A stretch of 51,135 nucleotides of DNA from Dehalococcoidia bacterium. GTDB taxonomy: Bacteria > Chloroflexota > Dehalococcoidia > SM23-28-2. Below, one piece after another: positions 42,865 through 50,073 of the stretch. The stretch spans positions 1,400,278-1,451,412 of the forward strand of contig CP070630.1 in the NCBI GenBank assembly GCA_020356025.1, in the 5' to 3' direction. The notes under the pieces were generated by a model. That model was not told the DNA's origin. It did not search any database and was given only the letters and a program-made list of their open reading frames with translations. The position numbers were made by a program, and so were the translations under genes. Numbering within the stretch: the stretch's first letter is position 1; each line of letters opens with the position of its first letter.

Positions 42865-44386
42865 CTCGCTCTCTTTCGGTCACAGCGGTGGCAATGGCTT
42901 CTACCAGCCCGGCGATGGTGTGCTCCCTGGCCACCACATCCACGCGGATGCCCAGCCGCTTCGCTGTCCTGGCCGTGACCGGCCCGATGCAGGCCACCAG
43001 GCAGCGTGACAAGACGTTGTCTGGTGTTGTGCCTTGGAGGCCGGCCACCAGATTCCGTACCGTCGACGAGCTGGTGAAGGTGACGATATCGATCTGGCCG
43101 TCCTCAAGCAGGGCTTTCAGTTCGTCCGGCGCGCCGACGGCCAGCGTTCGGTAGGCGGTGACCTCATCGACCGCTGCTCCCTTGTCTCGCAGGGCCTTTG
43201 TTAGTTGCTTTGACGCCCGCTCGACCCGAGGGAGAAGGATGCGTTGGCCTGCCACATCACCGATCCCGGTCGCGATCTCTTCCGCCAGGTAGACCTGGGG
43301 CATGTAGTCGACCCGAAGGCCGTATCGCTGGAGGGCCTGGGCGGTGGCCGGGCCGATGGCGGCGATTTTCGGTCTCGCCAGGGCCTCGATATCCGTTCCC
43401 TTTTCGCTCATTCTGTCCACAAGAGCGCGCACTCCGTTGGCGCTGGTGAAGACCAGCCAGTCGTAGGTGGGAAGCTTGGCGATGGCGTCGTCCAGTGAGG
43501 TCATATCCTTGGGCGGGGCGATCTCGATGGCAGGGTACTCCAGCGGCTCTGCCCCCATCTCCCGCAATCGCTCGGAGAGGGCGCTCGCTTGCTCCCTCGA
43601 GCGGGTGACCAGAACTCGCTTGCCGAACAGTGGCTTTGTATCGAACCAGCGTAGCTTCTCCCGCAGAGCCACCACCTCGCCAACGACCGTCACCGCTGGC
43701 GGCTTGATGTCGGCCCCTCGCGCCTTTTCGACGATGTCGGCCAGGGTGCCGGTCACCGTCTTCTGGCGCGCTTCTGTTCCCTCTTGGACGATGGCTACCG
43801 GCGTGTGAGGGTCTCGCCCGTGCTCGATCAGCTTGGCGACGATCTTGGGCAGATTGCCGACGCCCATAAGGATGACCAGGGTGCCCACGCCTGTGGCCAG
43901 CTTCTGCCAGTCTAGGCTGGAATCGGCCTTGGTGGGGTCCTCGTGGCCGGTGACCACGGCGAAGGAACTGGTCTGATCACGATGGGTGACGGGTATGCCG
44001 GCGTAGGCCGGGGCGGCGATGGCACTGGTCACTCCCGGCACTATCTCGAAGGGCACTCCTGCCTCCGCCAGGGCTTCTGCTTCCTCGCCGCCGCGGCCAA
44101 AGAGGAAAGGGTCGCCTCCTTTCAGGCGCACCACGACCTTGCCGGCGAGCGCCTTTTCCGCCAGGAGGGCGTTGATCTCCTTCTGGGGGAGGGTGTGCCT
44201 TCTAGGCCTCTTACCAACGTCGATCATCTCGCATTCCTGCGGGGCCTGCCTGAGCAGGGCCGGGCTGACCAGCCGGTCGTAGACGACCACATCGGCCTTC
44301 TCTAGGCAGGCCAAGCCCTTCACCGTGATCAGCCCCGGGTCGCCGGGGCCGGCTCCCACCAGGTAGACCAGACCCTTACTGCCCAC
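42851..44386 (-). CDS. cobA-hemD: Uroporphyrinogen-III C-methyltransferase / uroporphyrinogen-III synthase fusion
   Basis: A 511-residue fusion. Residues 1 to about 245 are the SAM-dependent methyltransferase CobA/SUMT, with [15 protein letters not shown] at the N-terminus and the [13 protein letters not shown] motif near residue 85. Residues about 252-505 are HemD, beginning [15 protein letters not shown] and containing the TSANGVRAL and [10 protein letters not shown] segments. HemD makes uroporphyrinogen III and CobA methylates it at C2 and C7 to precorrin-2, committing the tetrapyrrole to siroheme. The CobA-HemD fusion is known in several phyla. It overlaps hemC by 11 bp and hemB by 14 bp. 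Confidence 0.95.
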   Translation of the reverse strand: MGSKGLVYLVGAGPGDPGLITVKGLACLEKADVVVYDRLVSPALLRQAPQECEMIDVGKRPRRHTLPQKEINALLAEKALAGKVVVRLKGGDPFLFGRGGEEAEALAEAGVPFEIVPGVTSAIAAPAYAGIPVTHRDQTSSFAVVTGHEDPTKADSSLDWQKLATGVGTLVILMGVGNLPKIVAKLIEHGRDPHTPVAIVQEGTEARQKTVTGTLADIVEKARGADIKPPAVTVVGEVVALREKLRWFDTKPLFGKRVLVTRSREQASALSERLREMGAEPLEYPAIEIAPPKDMTSLDDAIAKLPTYDWLVFTSANGVRALVDRMSEKGTDIEALARPKIAAIGPATAQALQRYGLRVDYMPQVYLAEEIATGIGDVAGQRILLPRVERASKQLTKALRDKGAAVDEVTAYRTLAVGAPDELKALLEDGQIDIVTFTSSSTVRNLVAGLQGTTPDNVLSRCLVACIGPVTARTAKRLGIRVDVVAREHTIAGLVEAIATAVTERERDDER

Positions 44387-45317
44387 CTGTCACCTCGCGC
44401 AGAATCTGGGCCGCGCCCTGGCTCAGCATCTTGTCTGCCAGGCGTCGACCGATGCCTTCGGCTTGACGAGGAGAGCCGCTCATGCTGTCGCCGATCACCC
44501 TCGTGCCGTCTGGATCTGCCACCATGCCCTGGAGATTCAGGCGTCCATCGGATACTGCCGCGTGAGCGGCGACGGGCACGGCGCAGCCGCCGCCCAGAGC
44601 GGAGAGGAAGGCTCGCTCGGCTCTGACGGCTCTCTCAGTGGGGGAGTGATTCAATGGCTGGATCAGTCCTATCACCTCTTCGTCGTTCTCCCTCACCTCG
44701 ACTGCCAGGGCTCCCTGCCCCACGGCGGGCAGCATGAGCGCCGGCGGCAGGTACTGGCTGATGGCCGAGGTGTGGTGGAGACGTATGAGCGCCGCCGCAG
44801 CCAGAACCAAGGCGTCATAGCCTCCGCTCTTCAGCTTCCTCAGGCGGGTGTCGACGTTGCCCCGAACATTCTGAATCACCAGATCGCTACGATGGGCCAG
44901 AAGCTGAGCCCGCCTGCGCGTGCTTCCGGTTCCGACGACGGCTCCTGCTGGAAGATCGTCCAGTGTTGGGCCGGAACGCGAGACCAGCGCGTCTCTGGCG
45001 TCCTCACGGCGAAGGACAGCTCCTATCTTCAGGCCCGTTGTCAGTCGTGTCGGCATGTCCTTCAGGCTGTGCACGGCCAGGTCGATCTCGGCCGCCAGGA
45101 GCTTCTCCTCGAGCGCTTTGACGAAAACACCCTGGCCGCCGATGGTGGCCAGGCTAGCATTGGGCTGGACATCGCCCTCGCTTCGTATTTCCCGTAGCAG
45201 CCACGCTCTGTCTGGATGAAGGGAAGAGAGCATCTCTTGCACTGTCTTGGCCTGTATCCTGGCCAGTCGGCTACCGCGTGTGCCGATGAGCAGGGTGTGC
45301 CGGTTTGCCGTCAACAT
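44376..45317 (-). CDS. hemC: Hydroxymethylbilane synthase
   Basis: A 313-residue porphobilinogen deaminase that links four porphobilinogens into hydroxymethylbilane. The N-terminal LLIGTRGSRLARIQA, the AVHSLKDMPT loop, GTGSTRRRAQLLAHR and the cofactor Cys in LGGGCAVPVAAHA are all present. The start is taken at the ATG at 45317, which matches the usual family N-terminus; a frame from 45350 adds eleven residues and overlaps the upstream gene. It overlaps cobA/hemD by 11 bp at its end. Confidence 0.94.
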   Translation of the reverse strand: MLTANRHTLLIGTRGSRLARIQAKTVQEMLSSLHPDRAWLLREIRSEGDVQPNASLATIGGQGVFVKALEEKLLAAEIDLAVHSLKDMPTRLTTGLKIGAVLRREDARDALVSRSGPTLDDLPAGAVVGTGSTRRRAQLLAHRSDLVIQNVRGNVDTRLRKLKSGGYDALVLAAAALIRLHHTSAISQYLPPALMLPAVGQGALAVEVRENDEEVIGLIQPLNHSPTERAVRAERAFLSALGGGCAVPVAAHAAVSDGRLNLQGMVADPDGTRVIGDSMSGSPRQAEGIGRRLADKMLSQGAAQILREVTGGQ

Positions 45318-45330
45318 CCCTCCTCGGCCG

Positions 45331-46032
45331 TCACGCTTCGCTCTGCTCATCCTGGAGGGACGGGCTCTTCCGCCGCCCGTGGCCTCTAGTCTTCAGGGCA
45401 TGAGCGGCGAGGATGTCGTTTGCCAGTCGTTCCGCCTCTCGCCGTTTCCCTTGTTTGAGCAAGGTCAGTATTTCTGAGTCGGCCAGGGCTTGCCAGAAGC
45501 GGAGGCGGGCCCGACCCGCAAGCTCTCTGCCGACGCGGTCTCTGAGACCTCCTGCTATCTCCAGGAAAGCGCCATATTCGCGGCCAAAGCGGGGCTCGAG
45601 TTCCTGGCGCAGGCGAGCCGAAAGGGCGGGGTCTTGCCCGCCAGTGCAGACGCTGATCGTCAGGTCGCCCCTTCGCACCACAGAGGGCACGAAGAAGTTG
45701 CAGCGATGGGGATCGTCGACCACATTGATCAGAAGGCTTCTCTCTTGGGCCTCCTGCCACACGTCTCTATTCACATCTGGGTCGCCCGTTGCGGCGACGA
45801 CAACAAAAGCGCCCTCCAGGTCTCCCTGGTGGTAGCCTCGAGGGCGGTGTTCGATCCGGTTCGCTTGCAGGAGCGCCCTTAGCTTATGAGTCAGGCGAGG
45901 GCTGATCACCACTACTCGCTCCGCGCCTGCCTCCAAGAGGGACTCCACCTTGCGCTGCGCTACCTCGCCTCCTCCGACCACGACACAGCGTCTGGCTGCC
46001 AGGCCGACCAGGTTGATGGGATATGACCTCAA
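45331..46032 (-). CDS. sirC: Precorrin-2 dehydrogenase / sirohydrochlorin ferrochelatase-type protein
   Basis: A 233-residue protein like the N-terminal part of CysG, yeast Met8 and SirC. The NAD site is VVVGGGEVAQRKVESLL. The conserved NVVDDPHRCNFFVPS and TGGQDPALSARLR segments follow. It oxidises precorrin-2 to sirohydrochlorin and may also insert iron, which cannot be decided from sequence. It opens with TTG at 46032, and no ATG or GTG gives a full N-terminus; similar proteins start just before this position. It is the first gene of the heme operon. The C-terminal tail is short, basic and unlike a methyltransferase. Confidence 0.92.
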   Translation of the reverse strand: MRSYPINLVGLAARRCVVVGGGEVAQRKVESLLEAGAERVVVISPRLTHKLRALLQANRIEHRPRGYHQGDLEGAFVVVAATGDPDVNRDVWQEAQERSLLINVVDDPHRCNFFVPSVVRRGDLTISVCTGGQDPALSARLRQELEPRFGREYGAFLEIAGGLRDRVGRELAGRARLRFWQALADSEILTLLKQGKRREAERLANDILAAHALKTRGHGRRKSPSLQDEQSEA

Positions 46033-46276
46033 AGGAAATCCGTTCCTTGTGCTTGTGGGGGCCGTTTGCCCTAGCTTGCCACTAGTACCAGGCTACCATT
46101 GCGAAAGCGATGTTTATAGGGGGGAAGCCGGGAACTTCCTAAAAAATCTCTCGGAAATTGCTACCGATTCTCACTAAATCTTCCATTTCATAGCGATGGC
46201 CGCCATCCAGCGGTCGCTTCGGGGGTGCTCTTCATGGAAGCGTGCTCTAGAATGAACTGTGGGGAGATGCAGTACC
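46033..46276. other. Divergent gap between heme operon and radical SAM gene
   Basis: 244 bp with a distinctly AT-rich core (46130-46200). On the minus strand a TATAAA lies at 46118-46113 with no fitting -35 box, and on the plus strand a TAGAAT at 46248-46253 has only a poor -35. Control of the heme operon is expected here, but no known operator could be identified by eye. Confidence 0.4.
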
Positions 46277-47209
46277 GTGCCGTATGAATTGCCGCCGATC
46301 AGGCCTCCTAGCGAAGCCTATTCGCTGCTAATAAGGGTCATGAGGGGATGTCCCTGGAACTATTGCACGTTCTGTGCGGTCTACAAGGGCTATCCCCGCA
46401 AGGACACCATCCGCTCGGTCGCTGGGGTTAAGGGGGACATTGATGAGCTAAGGGCTACGATAGACCATCTCCATCTCCAGGGACACGAAGGCGAACCGAC
46501 GACGGCGTTCCTGGCGGACTCCAACGCCATCGTGATCAAGACGGACGGCTTGACTGAGATAGTCCGCTATCTGTATGAGGTATTCCCATCGCTGGAGCGG
46601 GTCACGTCCTACGGACGGGCGAAGACCGTTCTGAGCAAGAAGCCGGACGAACTGAGACGATTGAGAGATGTCGGCCTCACCAGGTTGCACCTGGGCCTGG
46701 AGACTGGCGACGATGATCTGCTAGGGCGGGTGAGGAAGGGTGCAACCGCACAGGAGATGATAGAAGCGGGCAGGAAGGCCAAGGAAGCGGGATTTGAGCT
46801 GTCTGAGTATGTGATGCCCGGCCTGGGAGGCAAGGGCGCGTCGCGACAGCACGTGCAGGGAACGGCGGGGGTGCTGAACGCCATCGATCCGCACTACATC
46901 AGGATGCGGTCCCTCATGCTCATCCCCGGCACGCCGTTGTGGGACGAATATGTGGCAGGGGAGTTTGAACCATTATCGCGCTACAAGGTTGTGGCGGAAA
47001 TCGGCGCCTTGATCGATGGTCTGGACGTGACCTCCAGGGTCTGTTTCGACCACATGGCCAACCCACCGATATTCAGGCAGGACTGGGAAGGGTACAAGTT
47101 CCCAGAGGAGAAGGCCGCCGTCCTCGACCTCGTGGAGCGCGCGCTCAAGTCGGCGAGACAGCAGGGAGTCGAAGCTACCATGCACAATGGGCCTTTGCCC
47201 TCGATGTAG
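46277..47209 (+). CDS. Radical SAM protein with CX4CX2C cluster motif
   Basis: A protein of about 310 residues with a radical SAM barrel. The cluster cysteines are Cys25, Cys30 and Cys33 in RGCPWNYCTFCAVYKGYPR, a CX4CX2C spacing instead of the common CX3CX2C. The later TRLHLGLETGDDDLL and SEYVMPGLGGKG segments match the Elp3/HemN-like SAM-binding strands. The product is unknown. The start GTG at 46277 is favoured by GGGGAG ten bases upstream; an earlier GTG at 46259 is possible. It is divergent from the heme operon and convergent with the QueG-like gene. Confidence 0.8.
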   Translation: MPYELPPIRPPSEAYSLLIRVMRGCPWNYCTFCAVYKGYPRKDTIRSVAGVKGDIDELRATIDHLHLQGHEGEPTTAFLADSNAIVIKTDGLTEIVRYLYEVFPSLERVTSYGRAKTVLSKKPDELRRLRDVGLTRLHLGLETGDDDLLGRVRKGATAQEMIEAGRKAKEAGFELSEYVMPGLGGKGASRQHVQGTAGVLNAIDPHYIRMRSLMLIPGTPLWDEYVAGEFEPLSRYKVVAEIGALIDGLDVTSRVCFDHMANPPIFRQDWEGYKFPEEKAAVLDLVERALKSARQQGVEATMHNGPLPSM

Positions 47210-47258
47210 GGCGTGCAGCCTATTGCGACCTGGCACAGGAAAGGGCGCCGGGCACGGC

Positions 47259-48314
47259 TTAGACCTCCTCGTAGCAGGCTCGCTGCTCCGGACTCATCTC
47301 GGCCAAGTGCTTCTCGGCGATCTCGGGCGACACGGCCTTGAGTGAGCCGTCCGCCATCTGCACGACGACGCCGCTCTTGGTTAGCAGCTTGTAGCGGCGC
47401 TCGCGCTCCTCGCGGTCGGGGTGACAGATGAGCTGGCAGTTGCCGCAGGTGAAGTTGAGCTTTCGGTGGCCCGGCATCGCCGGGTGGTGGAGGCCGCCCT
47501 CGATCTCAGGCCGAGCCCACGAACTCATGACCGCCTTGCGCAACGCCGGCAGAAACTCCTCTTCTTTCTGCGGGATCGGGAAGCGGCCCGGCGACCACGT
47601 GGACCATTTGCCGTTCTTGGCCAGTCCGGTGAAGCCGCCGCACACGAGATCGCAACGGTGATAGGTCCGCCGCTTCGAGTAGCTGAACTCCACCCCGCCC
47701 ATTGTCACGGTCGTCAGCTCCTTCTTATGCATCAGGCCCGACAGGCAGGACGCTATGCAGAACCGACACTCGTCGCAGTACTTCTCCTCGGGAGGAAGCG
47801 GCTCGGTGGGCTCGAGGTCGGCTGTCGTGACCACGGAGCCGAGGATCACGGCCGCACCGTGGGTCTTGGTGATAACGTTGCCCGAGAGCCCGAACCAGCC
47901 GACGCCGGAGCGGACGGCCAGGTAGCGGTGCGAGATATCGGGCATGAAGTCGAGCATGCCTCCCGGGGTGTCCTTGCGATAGCTCGTGTTCGCAACCACC
48001 GTGAAGGAGGGGTATCCGTGCTGGTCGAGGTAGGAGGCGAGGCCGACGGCTATGCCGGACGCCAGCAGGTTGGTCTGGATGTTGTCTTTCTGATGGCTGG
48101 CATGGTCCTGCTTGCTCAAATAGCGCTCAATTTTCTCTGCGTCGAGCGGGATGGCAAACGTCACCGCGGATCTCGCGCCCGGCAGCACGTACTGGAGGTC
48201 GGTCGACGGAGGGCCGCCGGCCAGCGTGTCGGTAGTCGCGATCCCCGCGACACAGGCGCCCTGGGTCATCACGAAGTCGATAGCGAACCGTGTGAGTTCC
48301 TTCCTGTCGTTCAT
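47259..48314 (-). CDS. QueG / reductive-dehalogenase-like Fe-S protein
   Basis: A 351-residue protein related to epoxyqueuosine reductase QueG and the cobalamin-dependent reductive dehalogenase fold. It carries two Cys-rich segments for 4Fe-4S clusters: YCDECRFCIASC near residue 205 and FTCGNCQLICHPD near residue 308, plus a CDLVCGG pair. The N-terminal half resembles the cobalamin-binding NADPH-nitroreductase-like region (ARSAVTFAIPLD, GWFGLSGNVITKTHGAAVILG). The real substrate is unknown, and true QueG is usually shorter in the C-terminus and has HEAT repeats or a plain end. The ATG at 48314 has AGGAG four bases upstream. It follows hypB by 22 bp and so probably belongs to the hypA-hypB unit. 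Confidence 0.78.
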   Translation of the reverse strand: MNDRKELTRFAIDFVMTQGACVAGIATTDTLAGGPPSTDLQYVLPGARSAVTFAIPLDAEKIERYLSKQDHASHQKDNIQTNLLASGIAVGLASYLDQHGYPSFTVVANTSYRKDTPGGMLDFMPDISHRYLAVRSGVGWFGLSGNVITKTHGAAVILGSVVTTADLEPTEPLPPEEKYCDECRFCIASCLSGLMHKKELTTVTMGGVEFSYSKRRTYHRCDLVCGGFTGLAKNGKWSTWSPGRFPIPQKEEEFLPALRKAVMSSWARPEIEGGLHHPAMPGHRKLNFTCGNCQLICHPDREERERRYKLLTKSGVVVQMADGSLKAVSPEIAEKHLAEMSPEQRACYEEV

Positions 48315-48336
48315 TGCTCTCCTTGTATGCACAGCG

Positions 48337-49002
48337 TCAAGACTTGCTCTTCACCTTTTCCTTCAGCCATTCCAGCCACGGGGCAAAGCCTTCGGCGGTC
48401 CGAGCGGAAATCTCAAAGATCGGCATACCCTGGTCTATCGCGCGAATGTTGGCGATGATGGCTTCCCTGTCAAAATCGAGATGCGGGATCAGGTCGATCT
48501 TGTTCAGCAAGGCGACATCGCAGACGCGGAACATCAGCGGGTACTTCAGCGGCTTGTCCTCCCCTTCGGTCACGCTTAACACCACGCAACGAATGTCCTC
48601 GCCGATGTCGAACTCGGCCGGGCAGACCAGGTTGCCGACGTTTTCGACCACCAGCAGGCGTGCTCCGCTCAGGTCCAGTCTCGACACCGCCTCGGCCACC
48701 ACATGGGCCGCCAGGTGGCAATCGCCGCCGAACTCGTCCGTGTTTATCTGCACAACGGGCGCCCCCGTGCGCGCCAGGCGGTCGGCATCATTGGTGGTGC
48801 AGATGTCGCCGACGATTACGGCGCTTGGTATTTCCCCTCCGATCTCCACCAATGTCCTTTCCAGTACGGCGGTTTTTCCCGAGCCCGGCGAACTCATCAC
48901 GTTTATGACGAACAGCCCCTTTTCCGCGAAGAGTTTGCGGTTCTGCGCGGCCACCGTATCGTTGGCGTCGAGTACCTTGCGGACGACCTTGATCTCCGTC
49001 AT
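48337..49002 (-). CDS. hypB: Hydrogenase/urease nickel-insertion GTPase HypB
   Basis: A 221-residue SIMIBI-class GTPase. P-loop SSPGSGKTAVLE, the metal-site CHL motif in GGDCHLAAH, ENVGNLVCPAEFD, and the base-specific NKIDL are present. It lacks a His-rich N-terminal nickel store. HypB works with HypA to deliver nickel to [NiFe] hydrogenase and sometimes urease. Its start directly abuts the hypA stop. No hydrogenase structural gene or other hyp gene (hypC-F) is in the window. Confidence 0.94.
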   Translation of the reverse strand: MTEIKVVRKVLDANDTVAAQNRKLFAEKGLFVINVMSSPGSGKTAVLERTLVEIGGEIPSAVIVGDICTTNDADRLARTGAPVVQINTDEFGGDCHLAAHVVAEAVSRLDLSGARLLVVENVGNLVCPAEFDIGEDIRCVVLSVTEGEDKPLKYPLMFRVCDVALLNKIDLIPHLDFDREAIIANIRAIDQGMPIFEISARTAEGFAPWLEWLKEKVKSKS

Positions 49003-49380
49003 TTATTCCCTTCCCTCGACCGCCTCCACTTCGGGATCGGCCACTTCGATCGAGAGGATGTCGAGCTCACGGCCGGAAACGACAGTCACCTTACCGCCGC
49101 CGCACTCGCTACAGGCGAACGGCGGCCGCTCGATCGTCGTTTCCGCGCCACACTCGCCGCACTCGATCACGATCGGCGTCTCCTCTATCTCGAGCGAGGC
49201 GCTGGCCAGCGGCGTATCGCTGCTGGCGATGTTGAAGCAGAAGCGCAGGCTTTCCGGCACGACGGCCGTCAGCCTTCCGACCTTCAGGTTGACTCTCTCG
49301 ATCCGTGCGTCCTCAATGTCCGGCGGTATCGCCGAGATCGCTATCTCGACGATCCGTATTGCGATCCCCATCTCGTGCAT
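49003..49380 (-). CDS. hypA: Nickel metallochaperone HypA
   Basis: A 125-residue HypA. The N-terminus MHEMGIA supplies the nickel ligands (Met1, His2), and the zinc ribbon is formed by CGECGAETTIERPPFACSECGG, two CxxC pairs as in the family. It works with the adjacent hypB. The tail is extended by an acidic stretch rich in Glu. It is the first gene of a hypA-hypB-queG-like unit, 65 bp after the TetR gene. Confidence 0.93.
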   Translation of the reverse strand: MHEMGIAIRIVEIAISAIPPDIEDARIERVNLKVGRLTAVVPESLRFCFNIASSDTPLASASLEIEETPIVIECGECGAETTIERPPFACSECGGGKVTVVSGRELDILSIEVADPEVEAVEGRE

Positions 49381-49445
49381 GAACTGCTGTTATCCTCATC
49401 CAGAGAAACAAGGCCAGCTTTTCTAATCTCTTAGCGTTTCAACCT

Positions 49446-50063
49446 TCACGGCTGGACGTCCGTTTCCCGCTGCTTTCCGGCCGGCGGCGCCAGGAGACGA
49501 TCGAAAATCATGTGGTGGAAAGCCTTTCTGGAGTATCCGCTCTTGGCGACCTTCATCTGGATAAGCACTCCCTGCCAGGCGCTCAGAATACAGTCTGCGG
49601 TTTCGCGTGGTTCCAGAGCAGGGTCGATCTCACCGGCTTTTTGAGCTGCTGTTAGGACCTCGGCGACCCGGTCTCTTAGTCGAGAGAAGATGTCTTGCAG
49701 CTTTTCGCGAAAACGGTCGTTCCTATCCGCCATCTCCTGGGAGAGGTTTCCAAAAGGGCACCCTCCCTGATACCCATTGGCCTCCATGTAGTCGCCCTGC
49801 CAGTCCAGGTAGCGCTTCAGGCGTTCCAGGTACGTGCCGTCTTCGGCATCTGACATTTCGTCCGCCTTGTTCAGGAAGAAGCCCGCGTAATAGTCAATAA
49901 GCTGAAGGCCGAAGTCCTCTTTGCTCTTGAAATAGAAGTAAAAAGAACCCTTTGGCACCTGCGCTTCCTCCAGGATTTCCTGAAGCCCAGCGTCATTGAA
50001 GCCCTTTTGGTGGACTATTCTTGCCCCTGTCCGCAATAGCCGTGTCTTTGCGTCTGCTCTCAT
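49446..50063 (-). CDS. TetR/AcrR-family transcriptional regulator
   Basis: A 205-residue TetR-type repressor. The N-terminal helix-turn-helix covers residues about 10-55 (ARIVHQKGFNDAGLQEI, then VPKGSFYFYFKSKEDF), which is the standard TetR recognition region. The C-terminal ligand domain contains YQGGCPFGNLSQEMAD, common in a TetR subgroup near YcdC/AcrR. The ATG at 50063 is used because the longer frame would run into the upstream Fe-S gene; the gap is then ten bases. It probably controls its own unit, and the ligand is unknown. Confidence 0.88.
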   Translation of the reverse strand: MRADAKTRLLRTGARIVHQKGFNDAGLQEILEEAQVPKGSFYFYFKSKEDFGLQLIDYYAGFFLNKADEMSDAEDGTYLERLKRYLDWQGDYMEANGYQGGCPFGNLSQEMADRNDRFREKLQDIFSRLRDRVAEVLTAAQKAGEIDPALEPRETADCILSAWQGVLIQMKVAKSGYSRKAFHHMIFDRLLAPPAGKQRETDVQP

Positions 50064-50073
50064 ACCGATCCTA

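Noticed and set aside
46130-46200. Possible iron-responsive (Fur/RirA-like) operator in the AT-rich gap before the heme operon
   Set aside because: Only imperfect inverted repeats were visible and none matched a known box well enough.
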